Position numbers and translations under genes: made by a program. A DNA stretch of 64,000 bases from Pocillopora verrucosa. Its lineage: Eukaryota; Cnidaria; Anthozoa; Scleractinia; Pocilloporidae. The stretch is taken from NCBI RefSeq assembly GCF_036669915.1, contig NC_089320.1:19791982-19855981 (forward strand), read 5' to 3'. This document shows, piece after piece, positions 1 through 12,796 of the stretch (positions within the stretch are counted from its first letter, which is position 1; each line of letters begins with the position of its first letter). The notes below the pieces were generated by a model. It ran no database searches. It had not been told where the DNA came from and worked only from the letters and a program-made list of their open reading frames with translations.

Positions 1-1238
1 ACCTTGCTATAATCACCTGGCATGAGGTGCTTAATAGCAGAGTCACTGAATTTTAAAAATTGGCTGCCACTACATGTTTTGTCAATTTTACCATCAAGTG
101 ATCAATGTGCCAGAAGAAAACTCAATTCTAAGTTTGGCATAACACTATGGAAAAGAATGATATAAATTTTTTGCTGATTAAATTAAATAAACCTGCTAAA
201 TTCCAGGGGAAAATAATTGCTTATCTCAGCATGTGTACTGGTAATCAAAACAATTGTAACAGAATGGTTTCAACAACAAAATGAATTTACAACAGAATTC
301 AAAAGCACCTGAGTAATTATACTAAGACAATTATTTGGCTAGCCTTCTGCAAATAATTATTAAATGTCACAAAGCAGTATGACAAAACTATGTTTACACA
401 ATGTATCTTTTTTTTAATTCAAGGCTCATCTAGCTTGTAAAGCAAGTAGGGTTGTTCCAGTAAGTGGTTGAATTTAATTTCCCTAGAGAGCATTATGTAT
501 CATTCCTCTTACTAACAATATATGCTCCACTTAGAAAATTCCTCTTTTTTGGCACATATTTATGGCTTCCTTGTCATAAACCACCAAGGATGAAGCCATC
601 CCATATAACAATATGTCCATATGAGTAAAATAGATAAGTTGAAGGAGAGATAAGATGAGTTAATATCATGTTGAAAAAAAAAATTTGCAAGAACTGCAAG
701 AGAAAACTCAATCTGAAAAATCAGTACATGAACAGCCAAACTTTTGATTTAAACTAAAGAGGCCATATTAAGAAAACTACTCCCTCACAGAATATTCACT
801 TTCCCTGTGAGTATAACACTGACGCAAATTGAATGGTCATTCAGAAAGATGCCAAGGTTATTCCTACCATACTTAAATCCCCTGAAGTGATTAACAAGTA
901 ACTTCTCACTACAATCTTCATACACTATCCAGCAAACAGGTAATGAGAATACTCAAATGTATCAGGTAGAAGTTGTTATCTTGATCTAACACCAAATTCT
1001 TGTAACCTATTTACAAGGAAATGTGTAACACCTAAAGGGGAGAATTATTAACAATCAGATCTTGGGAGTTAAAGGGTTCATCTGCTTACAATGCTAACAA
1101 TTGAACTCAATGAACACCTCATGTCCCCTGTTTCCCCCTATTATAAACATTGAAACTATTTACAGTACTATTACCATAGCTATTTATATTTTCATTACAT
1201 ACAATATGCTAACATTGTTTACTGTCCCAATTTACCTT
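1..1238. other. Downstream flank of CCDC181, no gene seen
   Basis: I see no coding exon here. The stretch is AT-rich and holds one copy of the palindromic MITE family at about 868-1079. It includes the presumed 3' untranslated region of CCDC181, whose stop codon is at 1239-1241 on the minus strand. Confidence 0.6.
868..1079. repeat. Palindromic MITE copy A (AACCCTTTAACTCCC family)
   Basis: The right end carries GGGAGTTAAAGGGTT, the family's terminal repeat, and the left end is a worn version of its complement. The interior shares the text 'CAAACAGGTAATGAGAATA' and 'GATCTAACACCAAATTCT' with other copies in this window. Confidence 0.75.
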
Positions 1239-4200
1239 TTACCTGATCTTATGTGAGTTCAGTGGGACTTGTTCCTTTCTTTTCAACTTAGGTTTCTTTC
1301 TCTTCTTTTTTGCAGCAGCAGCTTTCTTTAATTCTTCCTCTTTTTTCTTTCTTCTGAGCCACCTGTTGTAAGAAAATTTTAAATATTGCATACTGTTGGA
1401 ATGTCAGGGCAAACTGGTGAAATGTTACAATCCTGCCTGAATTTTGGGGTTTGTATAAGATTCTTCCTTTTCTAGACAGTTTCATAAGTGACCTTACAAG
1501 GCAGTAAGGGTTTTATTTTCAGATCAATTGGTTTTGTGAATTTTCTGGATCACACCAACAGCTTAGTAAGTTGACTCCTGAGCAGACAGACCTCTAAGGC
1601 AATGAAGGGGTAAGTTTCTAAAGAAACTGTGTTGCTGCGTCGGTGGGAGAGTATAGCAGGTAATTTAGTGTTAACAACTGGGTTGAAAACGTAAATTAGC
1701 CACCGTAAAGGGTAAAAAAGCTGACGTTTCGAGTGTCATTTTTGAGCGTTTCGTCAGAGCGATTAGACTAATTGCTCTGACGAAGGGCTAATGCTCGAAA
1801 CGTCAGCTTTTTTACCCTTTACGGTGGCTAATTTACGTTTTCAACCCAGTTGTTAACACTAAATTACCTGCTCTAAGGGAATGGGGGAGGAGAATACCAT
1901 GGGTACTTCTTTTGAACAAAATTTCATAGATTGCAAATTTGAAAAAGGGAAAACAACAGTTTTCACCTTATTGTTCATCACAGATTAGAAAAAAAAAAGA
2001 TGCATGGCCAAAATTTTTTTCTAAAAGGTGATACTTCCCCTTTATAGCAAAAGGAGCTGAAGCAGGATGTACACCACTCACTACATCTCTATAATTTCAT
2101 ATTATAGTGGCTACTTAGTTGAGTGCTTGGGTGGAAACATGAATAGAGAAGGACACAGAGTAGCAGTCAAATTGAGAGTAACTGCCAAAAATCAAACATT
2201 CTCAAGCGGACCAATTTTGGTCAGCAGGCTGCCAATTTCCTGCCAAGAATATCAAAGGATTTTGACATAGGAAACAGTCAAAGCCACATAAGAATTGCCA
2301 TGTTGATTATTTTTTGTGATTGTATAATAGCTTGTGAACAGAAAGGGAACAAAAATCTTGACAGTCACTGTATCTGCCACCTAGCATTTGACTTGCCCTT
2401 TCCAACTTGGACAATTAGAAAATCTTTAACCCTTTAACTCCCAGAAGTGATGAACATGAAAATTCTCCCCATAATATCCATACATTCTTCAGCAAACAGG
2501 TGATGAGAATAATCAAAGTTATCAGGTAGAAGTTGCTATCTTGATCTAACACCAAGTTCTTGCAACTAATTTATAAGGAAATGTGTAGTAGCTAGAAGGG
2601 AGAATTAACAATAAGATTTTGGGAGTTAAAGGGTTAAGGACCTCAAAGATCTTCTCTTAAAAAGTTCAAGTAATTGAGTGCATAAGCTTTATCACCCAGA
2701 AGGGATATTTTGGGGGTCTGGTGTCAAGAACTTCACCATTATTACAACTGGTATGAGTTTATCATTATAAATACCCACTTATATTTCCTAGGCCTAAAAT
2801 TTTAAAACTTTTTAACCATTTTTGGAAATTCTGAGGTCTTTAATAATAAAGTGGAAAAAACCCTTTTGGGTCACACATATTTCTAGAAGTAAATCACATT
2901 AAGCATACACTCCTAAATTCATAAACCATGCTCACTCGTCTTTAAGTTAATTTCACGTCTCACACAAATTTTGGCCTTAATTGTAACACATCATATACAC
3001 ACCCTTTATTGCTCTTCTGCTCAAGTCAAATGAAACAAATATTTGCACATCAGTAGGAGAGAAAGAATGGACTATCTCAATAAAAACTAAGTAATTTTTA
3101 CCCACCTTCTAAATGCCTCATCACAAAGTTGCCGATCTCTTATTGTGATTATTATTATCGTCTTTAAGTTAATTTCATGTCTCACACAAATTTTGGCCTT
3201 AATTGTAACACATCATATACACACCCTTTATTGCTTTTCTACTCAAGTCAAATGAAACAAATATTTGCACATCAGTAGGAGAGAAAGAGTGGACTATCTT
3301 AATAAAAACTAAGTAATTTTTACCCACCTTCTAAATGCCTCATCGCAAAGTTGCCGATCTCTTATTGTGTACTGGGAGGCTTCCTCCTCTCTTCGTCTTT
3401 CCTCCAGTTGTCTCAGTGTCTTGTCTTGTTGCCGCTTCAAACTTAGCCACTCACTGTATGCTGACTGGGCATTACTCTCTTTTTCCTCTCTGGCTCTTAG
3501 TGCATCCTCTGGGTCTGGTTGATTTAATCTTGCCTGCTTTGCAGCTTCTATTTTATTATATAACCAAACCTGCCAGAGAAAATAAATTGTTCGACAAGGT
3601 GAAGAAGTCTCTCCAAAGAAACTATAAAATTTTGAGCACATAGAACAAATTCACTGTAAACAATATGTATTTGATATTGAAAATTCATTACTCTGACTAA
3701 AGTAAGCTTTTTTAGTAGCTGGGCAGTTATATTCACTGCCAGTGTTGAGAACTACAATATAAATACTACTAAATAGTCCAAACGAAAGCATCAATAAAAG
3801 AAAATATTGTATATACAGGTAGAATGTACCATTTTCTCAAATTTGACTTTGAGTCTAACACAGCCCCAAATCTCACACACAAAATACGCACTGAAATCCT
3901 CCAACTGAAAAAAGTATCTCAGGATTACACAAATAACCAACCCTGAAAAAAATTATATTGAACAGAGAGTGCAAAAAGATATGTCAGGTGTTTGAATATG
4001 TGACCATTCAGCGTTTCGTTCACCCGCGATGACAACTAGGAGTACTCTCTCTGAGTTCAACAATCAATTTACTCAACCGGCCTCTCGCTTTTTAAATTTT
4101 AACTCTATCTAATATGGGAGAACTCGATATAGGCTTACACCCAAGAAACTGTGGTTTAGGCAAACTTAATCTGAACTTGATTACATAAATATCAAATGTA

Positions 4201-5593
4201 TCCTTGAAGAGTCAAGGAACGTAACTTCGTGGGTTTCGTTAAGACCCAAATCCCAAAATTTAACTGTCTCATATTTCCAGAGAAGTGTCTAAGAAGCTTT
4301 TAATGCTACTGTAGTTCTACGGCAAAGATCTAATCAGTATGCAAAAAAGTGTGTGAATTTCCGTATACGCAAGCTAAATACCTTATGGTGGCAAAATCTA
4401 AGAACTGAAGAATCATTCCTTCACAAGTGTGTAACTAAAGATGTTAGTAAAGGACTTGAAGTGTAATATTATGTGAAATACATAATCACGGCTAATTTGT
4501 TGTTCAATGTTTATAGAAAATTCACGAAAGCTTTCACTCGAAGAAGCCTTGGGCGTAATATGTGAACGACCGAAAATTCAGTGGACGACTTTAAGCTTGT
4601 ATTGGCCTGGCTTTACCTACAACATAACTTTTCAAACACACGTACTTGGAAAGCTCTTTCAGCATCTTCTTTTTTTCTCTGCTGTTCCTCCCGCTCTCTC
4701 TCCTCTTCTTCCTTTTGCCTCCTTAATTTGGCTTCTCTACATTTCCTTCTTATCTCAAGCTGCTGTTCAGTCATTGCGTATTCCGATCTAATATGAGCAT
4801 AATCATCATTTCTCTGTCGAATCGCCTTCGCGCTCTGACTTCGAGTTCTATCAACACTCCTAGTATTTCTTTTCTTTTCGTTTCTACGGTGCTGTTCTTG
4901 AACCGAAGTAGTTTTTGGTCTGGGCCGTGACGCAGGTTTTTCCTCAGGGATTTCTTCACCATCATTTTCAGTCGCTTCGCTACTTTTTCCTTCGCTTCCG
5001 TTGTTTACGCCATTGGCTTCAGGTGTAATTCCCAACAGTTCGTAATATTCCGCTTTGATCTCGCTCACATCTACAAGTTCGAATTTGCCGTCACGTTCTA
5101 TGAGAACCCGATCACCGATCATTTCCATTGTAGGACTTTTGGCAGGCGACGATACCGAAGAGTCTTCTTTATTACTTATTTGTGCGGATTCATTTGGCTC
5201 ATCATTAACTTTTCCTACCGATTCGCTTCTTTCACTTGACGCTTCATCGGCTTCGTCTTGTAAGGTCACGCCATTTTCGAAAGCTTTGCTAACTTGTTCG
5301 TCCTCCGTTGTATTCGAATCTTGGACAACATTATTGTTGGAAGTCGCGTCGTTATGTTCCTCTAGTTTCTCGCCTTTATTTAACTGTTCATTTTCATTTT
5401 GTTCTTCCTCCTTCATCATTCTCTCCATTTCTTGCTCGTTGATACTGCTGTCTGAATCAGCACGCGGTCTCGTAGATTCTTCTGGCGATTCGATGTCACT
5501 ATCGTCCTCCGAAAAAGAAGCTCTTGTTATAGATATTCGAACTCTGCTGGGATTATTTGGATTAGCATCGTCTTCAACGAACTCATTCTCCAT
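1239..5593 (-). CDS. CCDC181: CCDC181, coiled-coil domain-containing protein 181
   Basis: Three coding exons on the minus strand: 5593-4646, 3569-3328 and 1362-1239, total 1314 bases, 437 aa (human about 509). The start is the ATG at 5593. Introns have GT/AG ends, and the phases rejoin as ...RAFQ|VWLYNK... and ...AFRR|WLRRKKKEE. The acidic, low-complexity N-terminal half contains VLIERDGKFELVDVSEI (about 163-179), closely matching ILVERDGKFELLNLQDI of human CCDC181. From about residue 260 on it is a charged coiled coil with repeated AFxxW-type units (AFQVWLYNK, AYSEWLSLK, AFRRWLRRK), the hallmark of this family, and it ends in a very basic tail. Family members are microtubule-associated proteins of cilia and sperm flagella. 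Intron 2 holds a 211-bp partial duplication of exon 2, a long-hairpin element and a MITE. The identification is firm; the exact C terminus is inferred from frame. Confidence 0.93.
1605..1870. mobile_element. Long-hairpin retroelement copy 1 with hammerhead-like motif
   Basis: The two halves (about 1660-1768 and 1770-1870) are inverted copies of each other: 'GGTAATTTAGTGTTAAC' at the left is answered by its complement at the right. It is flanked by near-identical 13-bp repeats, CTCTAAGGCAATG (1592-1604) and CTCTAAGGGAATG (1871-1883), which I read as a target-site duplication. The right arm contains a hammerhead-ribozyme-like motif at 1774-1807; the left arm's counterpart is disrupted. The element sits in intron 2 of CCDC181. 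Confidence 0.8.
2427..2636. repeat. Palindromic MITE copy B
   Basis: Starts TAACCCTTTAACTCCC and ends GGGAGTTAAAGGGTTA, an almost perfect terminal inverted repeat. It lies in intron 2 of CCDC181 and is one of the best preserved copies in the window. Confidence 0.85.
2937..3369. repeat. Tandem duplication (2 x 211 bp) across the CCDC181 exon 2 donor
   Basis: The text at 2937-3147 recurs at 3159-3369 with an offset of 222 bases, only a few substitutions, and an ATTATTATTAT spacer. The copy in 3159-3369 includes the last 42 coding bases of CCDC181 exon 2 (3328-3369) and its splice donor. The other copy is a decoy of the same exon end at 3106-3147 inside intron 2. Confidence 0.9.
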
Positions 5594-8500
5594 GGTTTCC
5601 GCGTGATACTAATAAACTTTTCAATTCTCTTGAGCGTTACGGCGGCAAATCGGAGGGTTGTTTATGTCTGTATTATTGTTCGTGTCACCTGTGGCAACCG
5701 GGGCGGTGTGTGCACTCTGATTGCGTTGCATCATGGTCGTGAAACGAGAAGGGAGTCTTTTGCATCCTGTCGCTGTCAAGTGAACATCTCTGGTGGCAGC
5801 AAGATAGCGTGAATAAACGTGGAATGTGATGGAGATTCACTATCTGTTGCCGTTCCTTCGAAAGTTTAAAAGTGTTTATGGGCCTGCGCGACTCCTGTTA
5901 TTTCTCCGTGACAAATTCATTCTCAGGAGGCAACTGAAGAGATTCAGAAAGAATCGAAACTGCAGTCTTGCCCAAGAATCTACACGTTTGACCGACAGCA
6001 GTTACACTCAGCCGATGGCTGTGAGAATAATCTAAAATTCGCGAGTTATTTGACGGGGAATCGACCCTTAACATGAAAACACATTACAAAGAGACAGCGA
6101 CCTTCTATTACACGAACTATTTTTATGTCATACACTTAACGGCGTAAATACGGAATTCGCGAAAGGAGAAGCCTTACGCCTGCTAAGACCAAATTCGTCA
6201 CGCTCAGCGTTTAATAAAAACGTACCGTCAGAGTTTCAAATATGCTTAAAGAATAGAGAATACCTAGAATAAGGTTTTAAGAAACGTATCTCTCGAGTTA
6301 TTTTCTGCGGGAGAGAAAGTATACTTAAAAACAAAGAAAACAGCGCGCACATGAAAATATTACCTTTTCTAACTCAATCCCATCCAGCTTTGCCAAACCT
6401 CAAGAACATACAGATAGGGAAATGACACCTTGAAACTAACCCTTATTATCACATCGCAAAGGAAAGTCATTAAAAGATATCTAAATAACAGCTTAACTTT
6501 CAGGGTAGAAGATTTAACCCTTTAACTCCCGTGAGTGACCAAGACAGAATTTCTCCTTACTATATCTATACAATATCATGCAGACAAGTGATGAGAATAA
6601 AGAAAAATATCAATAATAGGATTACTAATTGATCTGATGCCAATTCTCTAAACTAACATAATGAGAATTGTTTGGCAGACAGTAAGGAGAATTACTAATG
6701 AGATCTTGGGAGTTAAAGGGTTAAAAGCGCAAGCGAATTGCAGGAGTCGCACAAGCCTATCATCACCTTTCTACGATCGACTGCCTTTTGCTTTCCGGCC
6801 TACGCTGCGTGTCGCCGTGTGCATTGTAGAGTTATTCATTGGTCAAGTGACTCCTTTCATTGCTCTTATTCAACTGTCCTTCATTCAATGATCAAGATGG
6901 TAGATTTACCGTACAACAATGGTGATTAGTTAATTTGCTTTTACTTATAAAAGTAGATTTACGACAGAATTGAGTATACAACAGTAACGCTGTGCAACGC
7001 TACAATAGGCCTTTTCTCGGCCACAATCGGCCTCAAACACTAGCACTTAAATTGCGAGAAACACATTTACCGTTGGAGAGCGTTTGAGAGCATTTGGTCA
7101 GAGCTGTTGAAGAAGAATCAAAGCGGCCATCCAAATCTTTGAAAGGCTTCAAACTAAGACGTACATCAAATTTGACCTTCTCGAAAACCGATCTCAAATT
7201 ACATACTAAAAAACAGTGATTGCGTTTGTCCTTGAGAACCATAGAATACACGACAATTACCTATAAAAAACACTTTTACACATTTATAATAAATCAAATC
7301 ACATTTATCTATGGTGAAAGGAAAAAGGAACGGTCTAAATTTTATGGAATGTCCAGTCAAAATCTGCCGATTTCTGCCGCTTTCACTACCATATTGAAAA
7401 TGAAGCTACCACAATGCAACGCAATCGGAGTGTGCATACCGCCTGTGCGGCAACCTAGCCTGTACCAAACATTACTTGATCACGTGACCAGCCACTTAGC
7501 TCGCTGTAGTGCTCTAATTTAATAAAGGTAAGCGCATTTTCGGACCGCTATCTTTTTCGAAATGTCTGCCCTAATTTCACCGAGAAGATATTACGTTCAA
7601 GCAACTTTTCACGAAATTTGTAAGTTTCTTTACAGAATCCCTGCAATTGGGTTCAGCCGATTACACAGCTGGACCAGAATCCCATTCGCTCTTAGCTGAA
7701 AATTGAGCCAAGTTTCTGATCGCATTGAAAATTTCAGCTTGGTTGGCGAGGTACCTGGGAAAGGGAAATGTGCCAATTCCTGTTCTTTCTAAAAGCATTT
7801 GCTGTTGATATGCATCTTATAATATCAGTCAATGAAATGTTGACAAGAAAGACGGAACCTTTGGACCCAGGTCGTCAAAATCAAAGCGGCACTTGACATA
7901 CAAACTATTTTAATCAACTTATGAACGACCTATGCAAACGCTCTCTTTTGTCTCGCATTCTTGCGATTTTTTGAGCAGTAAAGATGTCTGATCGCAGTTT
8001 CTCTGAACTCTATCACTTAAAACAATTTCAGCTTTTTTCGAACATGTAAAATGGGTTCGTTTGTCGTTCGGAGTTGAGTGGTGAAAAACTCCTATGCTTT
8101 AAGGTAGGCCTTCCTTGAAGGTTGATGGTTTCGCAGTTCATTAAATCAGAGAGTACGATGCTGTTCTCTTTCTCCTTGGTCTTCGCAACTTTCTAGTCCT
8201 AGTGCGTTTAGAAGGAGGAAAAATATTCTAAATTGAATCACGTCCACTTTCACTTTCATCCTATACTTTAATGAAAAAGATCTTAAGGTTCGGAATAATT
8301 TCCCAGTATTTCTATTTCTCCGGAGTTGTTCACGAAATGATAAATTATTAGGAGAGATTATTTTTCTTCAAAATGCGGAGTTACCCTGCCCTGGGAACAA
8401 GGGTAGTTATAGTTGCTTTTCATTTCGTTGAAGAATTCAACACTTCTCTCAACTAATTAGATTTTCGGTTACCTGCTAAGCTTCCACGATTGATTCAATT

Positions 8501-11500
8501 GTCCAGAACCTAGTAACAAGGTTAATTTCCCCTTTTGGTTTCATGCCAAGCTGCGCGCTCTAAGACACTGGAAAAGTTTTTAAATTTTGGACTAATTATC
8601 GAGTATTTTTAATACTTTCAAGTTGTTTGAAAAACAATGGATGATAGGCAAGAATCTTCTTTTTTGATGCCATACAGGAACACATCATCCTGGAGGCAAG
8701 AGTAGTAGTTGTTTGTTAAAAACAGAAGGAATTTCGCACTTTGCTCAACTTACCACGACCTATTTCCACATGGGGTCAAATTAACTCTTCGGTTTCGTGC
8801 TAAATTGCATAATTTTTTTGTAAATAACTGAGAACATAATAAAATTCGAGCGTTTTTACGGGAAAAAATTAACAACAGGGATTAAAAGCTTTGTACAATA
8901 ATTATGCTTTCAAGTCATAATCTTTACACTGTTAAGAATGATTTGGGGAGTGTTCCTTCCAGTTGTCTCCGTTCAGAGAAGTTTTTTAAACAAACAAGTA
9001 AGTGCTATTCTATGTAGCATTGCTCTTACCTTATGACTGAAAATAATTCGTTAGAAGGAGACATATGACATGTGTATGCCCCTTTTCTTTAGAGCGTGCC
9101 TGCGGCGGGCTTTCTAGCTTTTCAGCTACAAGAACGAGGTTTGCGATCGTCTTTGCTACGCGCTTGTAGCGAACTGTGAAAGAACGAGGTCTAAGAACAA
9201 CTATTTTTACGACTAGATTTCCCATAGAGAAGAATTACGAGCAGACTTCCGGTAATATTGCATTCGACGAACTCCATCAGAACGCATTTCTTACCCTCCC
9301 TTACATTATGTAACAATCTACCTTTCAATTCTCCGCCTTTCATTCATTGCGACAAGAATTTTTGCCCAATCTATCGGACTGCACGTTTCATGAGTAGAAT
9401 CTATTAATGTTTATGTAATAAGCTGTTACAAGAGGATTTTTAGCTATTAAGTTAACTGTACTTATGCTATTGAAAAATTCTAATTAAACCTGGAAACTGC
9501 ACTTTGATAATTCATAATATCACCCTTGCAATAGGCTTAAATAGAACTGTGTTGTGAAGCTTTCTTTGGTCACAATAAGCTTGTGCTTGGTCACAACAAG
9601 CCATTGTAGCACTTAATCACAACAAACACAGTACTTTGTCCCAACGAATTTATTTTGGTTAGTATTTTAGTGAGAATTTGTTTTACCTGGTCGTGCCAAG
9701 ACCGTAGATTAAAACGCCTGTTAAAGTCAAGTTTACTGTGCAAGTCCTTGTCTCAACAATTGTCAACAGCCATAATAGCTTTCTTTCTGAAGGGAAGAAA
9801 TCTATTTTCCAAAAGCAAGTTATATTCGCACTGTAATCTGTTCTCAGTTATTTATGAAAAATTACGAAATTTGGAAGGAAAGACGCGTAGATTTATATGA
9901 ATATTAATTTTTCCACTTTCCGCTCGCTCGCAGATTTGTGTTCCGCATCTCTTAAGCTAACTCCGCTACAGCGTAATAAGAAGAACTAAGGCGATTTAAT
10001 TGCTACAGAAGCTTTCCTTTTCAGCAGACATATCAATAAGTATATCCTGGATGTCTGAAGAGGTAAGCGCGTTCGTTCCTCGATCAATAATTGGAGAGCA
10101 AAAGTGTAAAGCCAGACCTTTATTCCAATTAGAAAAATTTTGGAGCATAAACAGGGTACTCTCAAATAGGCTACTTTGCTTTTCTTCTTTGGAAGAATTG
10201 TGAGCTATCACCAATTTCACTCGTGCGTTGTTCACTAAGGATTAGAGCTATATTTGGTATGCGCGTGGGCGTGTTTTGAATCTTCGATCCTTCGTTGTAT
10301 TTTTGTTGAGATTCATTCTTCCAACTACTGCTGTTTACAGTTCAAATACTCAGCTATTACTCAAATGAATTTGATAAGAGCTGCCAACTCCATCTCGATA
10401 CTACACAAATTTGTGCGTCTAGAGGATACAAGTAAATATTCACTGAGGAATCTTTGCCTCAGTAAAAAGACCCACATGGCACATTGTAAGAACATACGGA
10501 TGACTAAGTTTACTTTTTTTATTGCTTGACGATTGACGAATTTTTTTCAAATACTCAGGAAATTTTGACGTAAATTTATCGAACCCCGAAACCTCTCAGA
10601 AGCACTGGGTGTTTTAAATTGTTATTCTTGTTTACGTTCGGGCTGTGTCGAATCCAGAATACAAATGTATTTTTCCTGTCTGGCTTCTCATATGTCCGAT
10701 TGTGTTCCATCTCGCTTAAAGATGTCGCTTTTTTATGTTTTTCTTCACCTGGTAAGTAATTAGTACTCGAATATTCTATGAATCTTATTTCATTTTCTAA
10801 AGTCGGTAATCCTTGGTTACTTGAGATGTATCACAAAACAGAACATGTGTGTTGGTTGAGAAGAAGCTAGTAAATCAATGATAGGAAATTTGATGGGATG
10901 ATCTTGGTCTACCTATTTGTGTTCGCACTCAGTTCATTTCAGTATCAGCGGATTGCTTTGTGAGTTGCACTGTTTTTTACATCTAGAAGTAGAAAATTCA
11001 AGGCTAGCCTAATATGCTTCGAGCTCGGTTTCTCAGGAACAAATATTAATCTAAGAGAGGTACGGGAAATAGGCGAATGAGGCGTTATAACGGAATGCTA
11101 TATAATCACATTGAAAGACAAGTATTGGCGAGGCCAGGCTTATAACGCTGTACGAGAACAAGATAATTGTCTGATTGCTTTGATAGCATTCTAAGATACG
11201 ATATAAGATTGATGAGGATTTTAAGACGCAGTCTAATCGGAAGTAGGAAACTCACATTGGCTCACAGCCTGTGTCGAATCCGGAATACAAATGTATTTAT
11301 AATACTGGTGTCTATTATTTGCCATTGAGCGAAATGGGTCATATGGCAATGCTGCACTTAAACTAAGGAAGTTTTTCTTTATCAAAATCCCTATTTGAGA
11401 TTAACTTGAATCAGATAACTGTAAACTTCTCGGCGAAAAATCATCATGCCTCATGATACAGCTGATTCTTTCGTCAAAAGTTAGCTTTAGGTTTTCTAGG

Positions 11501-12796
11501 GAATTACTCTACAGCAACGAAACTCCAGAGCACTGACCAAGGGGAACCTTCGCCGCACTTAGTGCGAAGGACTAAAATGAACATAAAACGTAACACAGCT
11601 ACCCATTCTTAACATAATTTTCGTCGTAGAAAACAAAACATAAACGCAACAAACTAAACAGTTAGTAACGGGATTCTTTTTGTTCTAATCTTGACCTGAC
11701 CACCGCGGGCGAGAAACCGTCTTTGTCACTCTTCGTCGACTGAAAATTTTCGTTTGATGCACGCGGTTCTTCTTCGTAGGGCTGAATCGTACTTACGACT
11801 TCCATCTCTTCTTTACTGCCTGAGTACGGTGTACAACAACTCTCGGTAGAGCTTGCTGAAGGCAGGTAGACTCCTCGGACATCGGTATCGGATACTATTT
11901 CAAGAGTATTTAAACGCTGACTGATATGAAGTTACAACTAAGATGAGAGAGATGTCAACTGAGAGTTTTCACAGTTTTCTACATCATCACCCACTGATTC
12001 ATTACTCCTGTCCACGGGACTCTTTTAACACAAAATAAGAGCACTTTAAGGCCCGAAAAAACCGACTTTTAAGTTTTTTTAAATTTTTCTTCTATCAGAA
12101 TTAATTGGTACATATGATAAGCTAAATATTTACGCAAAAAAAAATACGCAAACAAAAATTCGTGTCATAGGCACTTAAATAACCCGATACTTGAAAAATC
12201 TCGAGAAAGAACTGTCAGCTTTGACAAGTCAATAAACAACCCACAAACTGGAAAGTTTACAACTCTTCGTTTATGTACGACGCAGCCTAATTGGTTATTA
12301 TGCTCCTAGCGAGCGATCGTTTTTGATGTGTCTTTGTGCTTGAAGGCTGGACTGAATCACGAACGGAATCTGCCTTAAGACATAAATCAAATCAATTCAA
12401 GTATCCATTCACAATCATCAATTACTTTTACTTAGTATTTAATTTCAATATTTCTTAGTTTGCAAATCTGTTTACTACATATTACTTTCTGTGCTACTTT
12501 ATGTTCATTCAATAGGTCATGAGCGGAGTTTCAGCTTCAGTGTGCGAGAAAGAGATTTTAATTCGTATTAATCAATCAATTCCGTCCGTAATTGATCTGG
12601 AAATCTTACATCACCTTCTTAATAGGCTATAATTCGAGTTCTTATTAGTCTCCTGCCATATTCTTATTTACCTAAGAGGCTGTAATAAATACTTTGCGTT
12701 TGGTTTTAAGTCACTCACTCGTAAAGCGCTCTAAGGAAGTGTTGAACTTAAAAGATAACTGTGGGTTGCTGAAAAGAGCCACTCCTGCTGTTTAAA
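5594..12796. other. Gene-free stretch upstream of CCDC181
   Basis: About 7.2 kb between the CCDC181 start and the first exon of the cystine-knot gene. It presumably contains both promoters, since the genes diverge. I see only short open frames with no recognisable domain, one MITE copy (6515-6723), and a short repeated phrase (GTGTCGAATCC.GAATACAAATGTATTT, about 10629 and 11273). A short ATG segment at about 10722-10751 ends at a good donor but has the wrong phase to join the downstream gene. Confidence 0.55.
6515..6723. repeat. Palindromic MITE copy C
   Basis: Begins TAACCCTTTAACTCCC and ends GGGAGTTAAAGGGTTA. The interior has the 'GAGTGACC...CAGAATTTCTCCTTAC' text shared with copies at 36356 and 50939. 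Confidence 0.88.

Noticed and set aside
5055..5606. 183-codon plus-strand frame rich in Ser
   Set aside because: It is the reverse of CCDC181 exon 1, whose acidic and serine codons read as Ser/Leu on the other strand.
10722..10751. ATG segment (MSLFYVFLHL) ending at a good GTAAGT donor, as an alternative first exon of the cystine-knot gene
   Set aside because: It ends in phase 0, while exon 2 needs one carried base; the exon at 12797 fits.
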